A DNA stretch of 64,000 bases from Sunxiuqinia sp963974515 (GTDB lineage Bacteria > Bacteroidota > Bacteroidia > Bacteroidales > Prolixibacteraceae), in contig NZ_CAXBDD010000001.1 of the NCBI RefSeq assembly GCF_963974515.1, forward strand, positions 96,227 to 160,226. The letters are read 5' to 3'. Positions within the stretch are counted from its first letter, which is position 1. Every line of letters starts with the position of its first letter. Position numbers and translations under genes: made by a program. Positions 35,105 through 43,164 of this stretch are shown here, piece after piece. Below the pieces are notes generated by a model. The model ran no database searches. It worked only from the letters and a program-made list of their open reading frames with translations, and was not told the DNA's origin.

Positions 35105-35192
35105 AGTCACACGTAACTTTGAATGAAATCACGTGTGACTCTGGTAAAAGTCACAGTTGACTCTCGATGGTATCACACGTGACTTTTACAAA
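35105..35192. repeat. Four-copy 22-bp palindromic array between folA and ppa
   Basis: Four related 16-bp sites start at 35105, 35127, 35149 and 35171, an exact 22-bp period. Consensus is approximately ARTCACRCGTGACTYT. Perfect inverted repeats pair copy 1 with copy 2 (35105-35114 / 35131-35140) and copy 3 with copy 4 (35144-35154 / 35179-35189, 11 bp), so the array could fold into two stem-loops. It lies between convergent genes, where no promoter is expected. Confidence 0.85.
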
Positions 35193-35233
35193 TGGCGAAT
35201 TTTCCACTAATGGCCGGAAATAAATAGTACCAA

Positions 35234-35899
35234 TTAATACATTAATTTCCCCAAGTTGTCGAAGCGTTTTTGGTAGTCGGAAATGGCGTGCATCATTACT
35301 TCGCAGGCTTCATCAGCGCCATAGGTATGGGTAATTTCCGTTTCGTTGTCTTTTCCCGGCATATCCTTGTATGTCAAAAAGTAGTGTTTCAAACGTTCAA
35401 CCACAATCGGGGGAAGATCCTGAACATCCTTATAGCCTTCATAGACAACATCGTTGTTGAGTATGGCGATGATTTTATCATCAGCCTCATTGCCATCAAT
35501 CATTCGGAAACCACCAATGGGCCTGACATCAACCAAAATATCACCGTGCGTAATGTCTTTTTCAGTCAGTACACATACATCAATCGGGTCACCGTCGCCC
35601 TTGATACCAGTTTTCCCTGTCTTCTGCATGCAGTATTCGCCTACTTCATCGCCACAAAATGTTTGTGGAATAAAACCGTATAAAGCAGGCACCACGTTCG
35701 AATACTTTTGAGGACGATCCAGTCGCAAATAACCGCTGTCTTTATCAATTTCGTATTTGACTGTATCGGTTGGAACCACTTCAATAAAAGCGGTTACCTT
35801 CTCGGGGGCATCTTTCCCAATGTACACACCGTGCCATGGATGTGATTTATAACGAAGCCCCATGAGCCGGCCAATAGGATCAGACATTTTATCAACCAT
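35234..35899 (-). CDS. ppa: Inorganic pyrophosphatase (family I)
   Basis: A 221-residue soluble pyrophosphatase. The signature DGDPIDVCVLTEKDI carries the metal-binding aspartates; other family blocks are AFIEVVPTDTVKYEIDKDSG, YGFIPQTFCGDE and DDKIIAIL. It is ~40 residues longer than the E. coli enzyme, mainly at the N terminus (PIGRLMGLRYKSHPWHGVYI) and C terminus, a form found in other Bacteroidota. It drives biosynthesis by removing PPi. It converges on folA and has a TAnnTTTG element 74 nt upstream. Confidence 0.95.
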   Translation of the reverse strand: MVDKMSDPIGRLMGLRYKSHPWHGVYIGKDAPEKVTAFIEVVPTDTVKYEIDKDSGYLRLDRPQKYSNVVPALYGFIPQTFCGDEVGEYCMQKTGKTGIKGDGDPIDVCVLTEKDITHGDILVDVRPIGGFRMIDGNEADDKIIAILNNDVVYEGYKDVQDLPPIVVERLKHYFLTYKDMPGKDNETEITHTYGADEACEVMMHAISDYQKRFDNLGKLMY

Positions 35900-35972
35900 A
35901 TGATTTTCTTTATCAGTTTAGAAATTAAAACCTCGAGGAATCCAAAATGTTTCGAGGATTTCACATTTTATG

Positions 35973-35980
35973 CAAAATTA
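35973..35980 (-). promoter_or_regulatory. ppa promoter (-7 element)
   Basis: Minus-strand TAATTTTG, just downstream of the terminator of the aldo/keto reductase gene. Confidence 0.5.
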
Positions 35981-35981
35981 A

Positions 35982-36021
35982 AAAAGCCTGTTTGTTATTG
36001 AATGATAACAGACAGGCTTTT
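35982..36021 (-). terminator. Terminator of the aldo/keto reductase gene
   Basis: A 17-bp stem (35982-35998 with 36005-36021, one mismatch), a 6-nt loop, T-rich on the minus-strand side. Confidence 0.88.
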
Positions 36022-36041
36022 CGTTTTATTTAACGAATGTT

Positions 36042-37538
36042 TTATGTTTTTAGAAACTCCGACACGGCCCTTCTTCCAATTCGATCCACCGCGACGACCT
36101 GAAATTGATCGTCGGGCTGGCTATCAGAAATGCGAAAGATCATCTTTTCTTTGGTAACCAATGGTTCATGCTCCAACACAGAAACTTTTTGTCCATTCTT
36201 CAAAACTTCGTAATGGCTAAGTGGCTCGTCACCTGCAAACGCCATTCGCCAGGAAACTTCCACATCCATTCCTGCCTTTTCGATACTCACATCATTCGGC
36301 GCGCTCAACTCATGCCTTTCAATCTGAAAATAATTGGCTTTTCCGTCTTTTGCCTTCAATCCCAAATCCTCAAGCTCACGCCGTTCCAGTTCCGACAATT
36401 CATTCGGTCCAATTTGCGCGGCATAAAAGTTCTGAACCAACTGGCATTTCATCGGATCATCATCAATTTGACCAATGCCAATAATCGCAGTATGCACGCC
36501 GGGTGTCGTCAACGAATACTCAACCAACGGTCTGCTGGGAATCGCTTTGGTTCCCACCCGCCGGACAACATCAGCCGGAACATTCGACCACTTGGCTTCT
36601 TTATCGTACATAGCCCCATCGGCAAATACCTTCATCGCAATCACACCCATATTTTTTGCTTTGGCCAGCGGAATGGCGTTATACTGCATGTTGAACATCC
36701 GCCGGTCGTTTACATTGATAGCAATCAGCATGGCATCCAGCAGATCGAAACGATCGCGTTGAATCATCTCCATCATGACCGGGGCGCTGTAGTGGCCTGA
36801 AAAGCCAATGTGCTTGACCAGCTTTTCATGCTTGGGATTGAGTCCGGTCAAGTTGGTTCCGTCACGATAATCCCGCAGAGCAACAAAAGCGCCAAACTCC
36901 CCATCCGGATCAAGCGGTGTTTCCAAGCCTTTGTATAAAACGTCCACTTCTTCCATGAAATTCAGGTTGTGGGCCAGAATCATATCCACATAGGCGCCTT
37001 CGGGATAGTTGCCTTTGCCATCGCCAAACAGTTGCGACAGCGAACGCTTCAAATCTCCAATGGCTCCCATACCATGATCTCCGTTGGTCCAATTGCGAAC
37101 GGTATCCGAATCTGAAGGGAAATTATTATTCCCCCAACGGATGTGTGTTTTGGTCGTCAGAAAAATCGACTTCCTCAGGTTCTCATCGTAATTTTCGTCT
37201 CCTGGAATAAGATTCAACTTGCGGAATGCTTTGCCAAAATTGGTTTGGCTGGGGCCATACAAGTTGGAGGTGTCGTAGTAATTAATCCCCATTTGAAACG
37301 CCTTCAAAATAATGGGAACAGGATCAACATCGTCCGGTGTCCATTGGATGGAAGCCTGACCTCCCAAGCCAAGCGTTGTGACTTCAAAATCGATTTTACC
37401 AAATTTCCGCTTCATCGGAGTGGGGAGCTTGCCCAAAGCAAAATTATCGAGCGGAAGTAAGGTTGCTCCCGCTGTAGTTGCTGCCGACAAGCGAATAAAA
37501 TTTCGACGATTTAGTTTGTAAGGTTCATCTTGCTTCAT
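36042..37538 (-). CDS. Tat-exported aldo/keto reductase with C-terminal fibronectin-like tail
   Basis: A 498-residue protein. Residues 1-35 form a twin-arginine signal (NRRNFIRLSAATTAGATLLP). The aldo/keto reductase domain (~42-400) has the tetrad Asp/Tyr in INYYDTSNLYG, Lys in FLTTKTH and His in DMILAHNLNFMEE. It also has HIGFSGHYSAPVMMEMIQRD and a C-terminal nucleotide-side block (STTPGVHTAIIGIGQ-like). Residues ~415-498 look like a fibronectin type III module (VEVSWRMAFAGDEPLSHYEV, FQVVAVDRIGR). Tat export implies folding with a cofactor inside the cell; the periplasmic substrate is unknown. Confidence 0.85.
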   Translation of the reverse strand: MKQDEPYKLNRRNFIRLSAATTAGATLLPLDNFALGKLPTPMKRKFGKIDFEVTTLGLGGQASIQWTPDDVDPVPIILKAFQMGINYYDTSNLYGPSQTNFGKAFRKLNLIPGDENYDENLRKSIFLTTKTHIRWGNNNFPSDSDTVRNWTNGDHGMGAIGDLKRSLSQLFGDGKGNYPEGAYVDMILAHNLNFMEEVDVLYKGLETPLDPDGEFGAFVALRDYRDGTNLTGLNPKHEKLVKHIGFSGHYSAPVMMEMIQRDRFDLLDAMLIAINVNDRRMFNMQYNAIPLAKAKNMGVIAMKVFADGAMYDKEAKWSNVPADVVRRVGTKAIPSRPLVEYSLTTPGVHTAIIGIGQIDDDPMKCQLVQNFYAAQIGPNELSELERRELEDLGLKAKDGKANYFQIERHELSAPNDVSIEKAGMDVEVSWRMAFAGDEPLSHYEVLKNGQKVSVLEHEPLVTKEKMIFRISDSQPDDQFQVVAVDRIGRRAVSEFLKT

Positions 37539-37803
37539 GATTCTTAAATTTTACGACTAAAGGTACGTTGAAAAATTGAATTTGTTTGTCGGGCAACTTT
37601 TGTTTGAAAACTAAAACCACACTGAAAGAATCATTGAACAAACCGTCAAGCTGGTCCCGCCGCTAAGCCCAATGACAAGTGGCGCACAGTCTCTTTTTTC
37701 CAAAAACATAGGTTCATTTCCCTTCATTTTCATTAAAAATCAACACAATACAACAACACCTGACATTTGGAACTCAAACTGAAATTCATTAGTTTCGCCC
37801 CAT

Positions 37804-38469
37804 ATGAAATATTTATTGACCCTGCTTTTTGGTTTCTTTTTCATCCAGTCATGGGCCATATTGCCTGATCCCATTCAAATTTTCTACAGCGATTCGTTCA
37901 ACATTCACCGGGCACAATTGCATGATAACGACTATGAACACCGAGCGCTTGCAGAAAGTTACCAGGAGCAGGCGCAAATTGCTATGAGCTACTACCCTGA
38001 GCTGAAAGGAATCGATATTGAATTTGTACGGAAAGACATTAAAACAACCATGGCCGCCCGTCCGGCAATGGATTTCATTTTCAGAAAGAAGGAAAACCGG
38101 AAATACAAAATTTTCATCGACACCAGTGTCAAAAACGAAAAAGGCCTGCTTTTGAGCGACGTTCCATTCAATGCGCAAGTAGGCATCATCGGGCATGAAT
38201 TGGCTCACGTGGTGGATTATGAAGAAAAAAGCGCTGTGGGAGTTGTGTTCACCGGCATCGGCTACCTGTTTCACCCCTACCGGAAAAAGCTGGAACGAAA
38301 AGTTGATGAAATCACCATTGCACATGGATTGGGGCACCAAGTCATGGAGTTTTCTTCTTATGTTTTGAATGAATCCAACGTTTCAGAAAAATACAAAAAG
38401 TACAAACGCAAAATCTACTACAAACCGAAACAGCTCAATACCTTGATGTCGGGCTATTCGATTTATTGA
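37804..38469 (+). CDS. Secreted zinc-metalloprotease-like protein (HExxH)
   Basis: A 221-residue exported protein (signal MKYLLTLLFGFFFIQSWA). The single strong motif is GIIGHELAHVVDYE (His131, Glu132, His135), the zincin signature, with RKVDEITIAHGLG downstream as a possible third-ligand region (Asp or Glu). A KENRKYKIFIDTSVK segment precedes it. Family not recognised with certainty; it resembles short uncharacterised Bacteroidota metalloproteases. It stands alone on the plus strand between the aldo/keto reductase and the decayed comM. Confidence 0.72.
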   Translation: MKYLLTLLFGFFFIQSWAILPDPIQIFYSDSFNIHRAQLHDNDYEHRALAESYQEQAQIAMSYYPELKGIDIEFVRKDIKTTMAARPAMDFIFRKKENRKYKIFIDTSVKNEKGLLLSDVPFNAQVGIIGHELAHVVDYEEKSAVGVVFTGIGYLFHPYRKKLERKVDEITIAHGLGHQVMEFSSYVLNESNVSEKYKKYKRKIYYKPKQLNTLMSGYSIY

Positions 38470-38475
38470 ATTGAA

Positions 38476-39145
38476 TCAATTTCCCCAGTTCTCCCTGTCC
38501 AAACTCCGATGTTGAATGGCTTCGGAAATGTGATGCGCTTCAACCTGATCAGTCGCTTCTAGATCGGCAATGGTTCGGGCAACGCGTGAAATCCGGTCGT
38601 AAGCCCGGACTGAGAGCCCTAGTTCTTCCATTGCATTTTTCAGCAGAATATTACTGGCATCATCCAGCTCCACGTAGTCGTGAATTTGGCGGGACGACAT
38701 TTGTGCGTTATAAAAAATACCATCCATTCCCTTGTATCGCTTCGATTGGACTTTGCGGGCACGAATCATCCGTTCGCGGATCACTTCGCTATTTTCCGTC
38801 TCCGCCAGCCCCGTTATTTCTTTGAAGGGCAACCGGCACTACTTCCAGATGCATATCAATCCGATTGAGCAGTGGACTCGAAATTTTGCTTAGGTACTTG
38901 GGAACCATCCCCCGGAGCGCACACGCATTCTTTGGTTGTGTGATTGTAATAACCTCAGGGGCCGGGATTCATCGAAGCCACCAACATCAGGGAATTCATC
39001 CCAAAAAAAGCACTCCATTGTGGACCAGCAAGATTTCGTCCGGCTGTGGATAAGTGCCGCCACCAACACGAGCTACGTCGGTTTCAACACTTATCGTCGC
39101 GGCATCAATACCATGAACTGCTGCAGCAAAGGTTTTGATCATCAT
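38476..39145 (-). pseudogene. Decayed comM/yifB (Mg-chelatase-like AAA+ ATPase)
   Basis: The start is intact (MMIKTFAAAVHGIDAATIS), but after ~27 codons the reading jumps to HNGVLFLG, normally ~250 residues further on. It then hits a stop and continues in shifting frames: LMLVASMNPGP-stop-GYYNH, then APG, GMVPKYLSKISSPLLNRIDM, and after another shift PFKEITGLAETENSEVIRER to the normal C terminus (LDRENWGN). Full-length ComM is ~510 residues; under half remains. The Walker A region is gone. ComM is a branch-migration helicase for natural transformation, so that activity is lost unless another copy exists. Confidence 0.9.
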
Positions 39146-39269
39146 AGAAGTGGAATTTAAGTCTAACCTCCAGACAAAACATAAATTCAAAACCATTGAG
39201 ACTGAATTGCAGATTTTCAATCTGTTGTTCATTTTTTCTATCTTTAATCTCGAATCTAATCAAAAAAGT

Positions 39270-40067
39270 ATGCCCCTGAAACAGAAACTTTACGAGATTA
39301 TTTTTGAAGCCGACACCCCAAAAGGGAAGCTTTTTGACGTTGTCTTGCTGGTCATTATTTTAATCAGCATCCTTTTGGTTTTGCTCGAAAGCGTTCCCTC
39401 CATCAATGCCCGGCACCTCGATTTGCTAAGAATTCTGGAATGGGTGATTACAGGCATTTTCACCGTAGAATACGTTGTTCGGATTTTCGTCGTCAAACGT
39501 CCGTTCCGATATGTGACCAGCTTCTACGGAATCATCGATTTTCTAGCCGTTGTGCCCACTTATCTGAGCCTGATTTTCATAGGCAGTCAAAGCTTGGCGG
39601 TGATTCGTGCCATCCGGTTGTTGCGGATCTTCCGGATTTTCAAACTGAACCGTTACACCATGGCCGGAAAAAATCTCAGCCTGGCCATGAAAGCCAGCCG
39701 CGAAAAGATATTTGTATTCCTTTTCTTCGTAATTAATGTCGTGCTGATCGTTGGCACCCTAATGTACCTGATTGAAGGACCGGAGAATGGATTTACCAGC
39801 ATTCCAACCGGTATTTACTGGGCCATTGTGACCATGACGACTGTGGGGTATGGCGATATATCACCGCAAACCCCAACCGGACAGCTACTGGCCAGTGTCT
39901 TAATGATCGCAGGCTATGCTATTATCGCCGTCCCTACTGGTATTGTGACTGCCGAGATGATCCGTTCAACAGACCACCCAAACACCCAGGTTTGCCCACA
40001 TTGTCTGCACGACAAGCATGAGAGCGACGCCTTGTTTTGTAAAAAGTGTGGAGAGAAACTGAATTAA
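39270..40067 (+). CDS. Voltage-gated potassium channel-like ion transporter with C-terminal zinc ribbon
   Basis: A 265-residue inner-membrane protein. The S1-S4 sensor ends with the arginine-rich S4 (AVIRAIRLLRIFRIFKLNR). S5, a pore helix with the selectivity filter TMTTVGYGD, and S6 follow. The cytosolic tail carries CPHCLHDKHESDALFCKKCG (two CxxC knuckles), probably a zinc ribbon used in assembly. I chose ATG 39270, which begins MPLKQKLYEI; upstream in-frame codons to 39135 overlap the comM remnant and give atypical sequence. Confidence 0.9.
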   Translation: MPLKQKLYEIIFEADTPKGKLFDVVLLVIILISILLVLLESVPSINARHLDLLRILEWVITGIFTVEYVVRIFVVKRPFRYVTSFYGIIDFLAVVPTYLSLIFIGSQSLAVIRAIRLLRIFRIFKLNRYTMAGKNLSLAMKASREKIFVFLFFVINVVLIVGTLMYLIEGPENGFTSIPTGIYWAIVTMTTVGYGDISPQTPTGQLLASVLMIAGYAIIAVPTGIVTAEMIRSTDHPNTQVCPHCLHDKHESDALFCKKCGEKLN

Positions 40068-40146
40068 CCGGTTATCGCATTTGTGGCTTGAATTTGCATC
40101 GCATATCTTTTTGCCTTCGCTCTTTCATCGTCTGGCTTGATTTTTG

Positions 40147-40154
40147 TAATTTTG
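40147..40154 (+). promoter_or_regulatory. Promoter of the mutL-rhomboid operon (-7 element)
   Basis: TAATTTTG, 24 nt upstream of the ATG at 40179. Confidence 0.55.
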
Positions 40155-40178
40155 CAAGTCAATCAATAATTTAAAATC

Positions 40179-40475
40179 ATGATCGGTAATTTTTTTCACT
40201 TACCCAACCACCGTCGTTTCAGCATTCCTTTCCGCTATTACGATCCGGAAAAAGAGGAAATGCAAAACCGTGAGGACCGGATTAAAAAAGAGTTGGGTAT
40301 TCATGAAAAAAAGGCATTTGACAAAAACTACCGACCCAATATTCGGGGGCAGTTTCGTCAGGCCATGGGCAATTCGTCTAAAACAGCCTCGGATGCCAGA
40401 CGCCGTTCCAACACCCGGTTGATTACGCTGATTGTTGTTTTATCGATTGCTGCTTACCTGTTTTTAAAATTTTAA
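40179..40475 (+). CDS. Small basic protein with C-terminal membrane anchor
   Basis: A 98-residue protein. The N-terminal ~75 residues are polar and basic (PFRYYDPEKEEMQNREDRIK, MGNSSKTASDARRRSNTR). The last ~20 (LITLIVVLSIAAYLFLKF) form one membrane helix, so it is a tail-anchored cytosolic protein. The family is conserved beside mutL in Bacteroidota but has no known function. Its stop is 9 nt before the mutL start, so the two are co-transcribed. Confidence 0.75.
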   Translation: MIGNFFHLPNHRRFSIPFRYYDPEKEEMQNREDRIKKELGIHEKKAFDKNYRPNIRGQFRQAMGNSSKTASDARRRSNTRLITLIVVLSIAAYLFLKF

Positions 40476-40484
40476 AACTCTTCT

Positions 40485-42332
40485 GTGTCAGATATCATTC
40501 AACTACTTCCTGATTCGGTTGCCAACCAAATTGCTGCAGGAGAAGTTATTCAACGACCTGCATCCGTTGTCAAAGAATTGGTCGAAAATGCCATTGATGC
40601 CGGAGCATCACATATCAAAATAAATTTGAAAGATGCCGGGCGAACACTCATCCAGGTGAGCGACAATGGCTGCGGCATGTCGGACACCGATGCACGCATG
40701 GCCTTTGAACGGCACGCCACGTCGAAAATCAAGGCTGCCAGAGACTTGTTTGCCATTCGCACCATGGGTTTTCGTGGCGAAGCACTGGCATCCATCGCTG
40801 CCATTGCTGATGTGGAACTGCACACCAAGCAACATGATCAGGAAATTGGCACCATGATCCACATTAGCGGGTCAAACGTGCTGAAGCAGGAAGCTACCAG
40901 CTGTGCCGACGGCACCAATTTTCTGGTTAAAAATCTATTCTTCAACGTTCCTGCCCGGCGTAAGTTTTTGAAATCGAATGCCGCCGAATTAAAACACATC
41001 ATCAACGAAATCCAGCGCGTGGCTCTGGCGAATCCGGATATTGCCTTTTCATTGATTCACAACCAACAAACGGTTTATGAACTGGGACAGGACAACATTC
41101 GCAAGCGGATTTTCGCCCTGTTTGGAAAGAACAGCACACAAAATCTGATTCCGGTAAATACCGATACCAGTCTGGTGAAAATAAGCGGCTACATTGGGCA
41201 ACCCAAGCATGCCCGAAAAACATTTGGCGAACAATTTTTTTTCGTCAACAAGCGGTTCATGCGGCACCCGTTTTTCCACAAGGCAGTGATGCAGGCTTAT
41301 GAAAAGATTTTACCGCCCGATAGCATTCCCTCCTACTTTTTGTTTTTCGAAGTGAATCCAGAGAATATCGACATCAACATTCACCCCACAAAAACAGAAA
41401 TCAAGTTTGAAAATGAATCGGCCATCTGGCAGATGATAAAAGCTACCGTTCGCGAATCGCTGGGGAAACACAATGTAGTTCCCTCCATTGATTTTGACCA
41501 GGCGGGCAGCCTTGACATTCCGGTAGCACCCAAAAATACGGGTGACATTCGCCCGCCACAAATCAAGATCGATCCCACTTATAACCCGTTTGATTCGGAG
41601 AAGAAACAATCCGGGAGCAGCTCTTATCCTTCATCGCTAAAGAATCAATCTCAAACCCAGTACTGGGAAAAACTGTACCAGGATTTTGAAAAAGACCAAC
41701 CATCTGACGAGTCTGAGGTTTCGCAATTGGAAGAAACATCGGGGGAAATTCGGCACGAAGAACCATTCTCCGGAAAAACCTTCATCCAGTTTAAAAACAA
41801 ATACATCCTCACTCCGGTAAAATCGGGACTGATGGTGATTGATCAAAAGCGGGCCCACGAACGCATTCTCTTTGAAAACTTCATGGCTGTCATCGAAAGC
41901 AACGAAACGGTCAGCCAGCAACAGTTGTTTCCGCACACCTTCGATTTGAATGCGGCCGATGCTGAGTTGCTACGCTCGGTTTTGGACGATTTGAAAGCGC
42001 TGGGTTTCGACATTCGTGATTTTGGCAACAACAGTTTCATCATCAATGGCACCCCGGGTATGCTGGACAATTCGTCGCCCTTATCCGTTATCGAAACCCT
42101 GCTGGAGGACATGAAAAGCTCAGCCTCAGACCTGAAGGAGAAAGCGCGCGAAAAAGTGGCTGCTTCGCTTGCCCGGGCTTCGGCTATTTCGTATGGCTAC
42201 AACTTGAAGCAGGAGGAAATCAATCAATTGATTGACCAGTTATTTGCCTGCTCAACACCAAACTTTTCGCCCACGGGCAAGCAAGTGTTAACAATTGTTC
42301 CTATTGCGCATTTCGAAAAACTTTTGAAGTGA
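40485..42332 (+). CDS. mutL: DNA mismatch repair protein MutL
   Basis: A 615-residue mismatch-repair protein that links MutS to strand incision. The GHKL ATPase domain has LPDSVANQIAAGEVIQRPAS, VENAIDAGA, VSDNGCGM and FRGEALASI. The middle transducer domain ends in INIHPTKTEIKFENE; a polar linker (~345-425) leads to the dimerisation domain. The start is GTG (40485), fixed by the conserved MSDIIQLLPDSVANQIAAGE. The endonuclease motif usually written DQHAxxE appears as DQKRAHE (Asp453-Glu459), and the C-terminal CPHGRP-like motif is replaced by FSPTGKQV. Confidence 0.95.
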   Translation: MSDIIQLLPDSVANQIAAGEVIQRPASVVKELVENAIDAGASHIKINLKDAGRTLIQVSDNGCGMSDTDARMAFERHATSKIKAARDLFAIRTMGFRGEALASIAAIADVELHTKQHDQEIGTMIHISGSNVLKQEATSCADGTNFLVKNLFFNVPARRKFLKSNAAELKHIINEIQRVALANPDIAFSLIHNQQTVYELGQDNIRKRIFALFGKNSTQNLIPVNTDTSLVKISGYIGQPKHARKTFGEQFFFVNKRFMRHPFFHKAVMQAYEKILPPDSIPSYFLFFEVNPENIDINIHPTKTEIKFENESAIWQMIKATVRESLGKHNVVPSIDFDQAGSLDIPVAPKNTGDIRPPQIKIDPTYNPFDSEKKQSGSSSYPSSLKNQSQTQYWEKLYQDFEKDQPSDESEVSQLEETSGEIRHEEPFSGKTFIQFKNKYILTPVKSGLMVIDQKRAHERILFENFMAVIESNETVSQQQLFPHTFDLNAADAELLRSVLDDLKALGFDIRDFGNNSFIINGTPGMLDNSSPLSVIETLLEDMKSSASDLKEKAREKVAASLARASAISYGYNLKQEEINQLIDQLFACSTPNFSPTGKQVLTIVPIAHFEKLLK

Positions 42333-42414
42333 CAAATTGTCTATAGAATTGTTTACTTTGTATTGAAAACAACTTTTGGCGTGGCTCTTGCAGCCAGCAT
42401 CTAAATTTTCAACT

Positions 42415-43155
42415 ATGCAGAATTTCAGACCCAACTTAAGCTCAATACCTCCGGTTGTCAAAAACCTGATCATTATTAACGTGCTGATGCTTTTAGCGAC
42501 TTACATCATGAGCATGCAAGGCATTGAGCTAAGCCGGATTCTTGGCCTTCATTACATTGCGTCGCCAAAATTCGAGCCCTACCAGATTGTTTCGCACATG
42601 TTTATGCACGGCGGCTTTACGCATCTTCTGTTCAACATGTTTGCCCTGTGGATGTTTGGCCGGATTTTGGAAAGTGTTTGGGGCCCGCGGCGGTTCTTTA
42701 TTTATTACTTTGCCACCGGTTTGGGAGCTGCAGTCTTACACACTTTTGTCAATTGGATCGAATACCAGTCGGTTACATCACAAATGTCGCCCGAGCAAAT
42801 TGATTTAGTTTTGCAGAATGGTGCCAATATTTGGATGCAGGGAAAAAACTACACCGACCCTTTAATGGGTAAATTGAACCTCTTACTGAATGTGCCGACT
42901 GTAGGAGCTTCCGGCGCAGTATTCGGCGTTTTACTGGGCTTCGGAATGTTGTTCCCCAATACGCAGTTGATGTTACTGTTTCCACCTATCCCCATCAAAG
43001 CCAAATATTTTGTGATTGGCTACGGGTTGATCGAATTGTATCTTGGCTTGTCGCGTCCAGGAAGCAATGTTGCCCACTTTGCCCACTTGGGAGGGATGCT
43101 TTTTGGGTATCTGCTCATTCGTTACTGGAACAAAAATACGCGAAACTTCTACTAA
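42415..43155 (+). CDS. Rhomboid intramembrane serine protease (canonical copy)
   Basis: A 246-residue integral membrane protease. It has the loop-1/TM2 block HMFMHGGFTHLLFNMFALWMFG, the catalytic GASGAVFG (Ser166) and the histidine of AHFAHLGGMLFG (His224). About six helices are visible, as in GlpG-type rhomboids. A ~50-residue insertion between the third and fourth helices (IEYQSVTSQMSPEQIDLVL) is typical of the Bacteroidota group. I chose ATG 42415 (MQNFRPNLSS). It lies 82 nt after mutL and 9 nt before a second rhomboid. Confidence 0.9.
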   Translation: MQNFRPNLSSIPPVVKNLIIINVLMLLATYIMSMQGIELSRILGLHYIASPKFEPYQIVSHMFMHGGFTHLLFNMFALWMFGRILESVWGPRRFFIYYFATGLGAAVLHTFVNWIEYQSVTSQMSPEQIDLVLQNGANIWMQGKNYTDPLMGKLNLLLNVPTVGASGAVFGVLLGFGMLFPNTQLMLLFPPIPIKAKYFVIGYGLIELYLGLSRPGSNVAHFAHLGGMLFGYLLIRYWNKNTRNFY

Positions 43156-43164
43156 TCTGTGACT

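Noticed and set aside
35105..35192. CRISPR array
   Set aside because: Units are 22 bp with no unique spacers, copies are palindromic and degenerate, and no cas genes are present.
36105..36800. A 231-codon open frame opposite the aldo/keto reductase gene
   Set aside because: Antisense to a gene with intact Tat signal and catalytic tetrad; no family motif.
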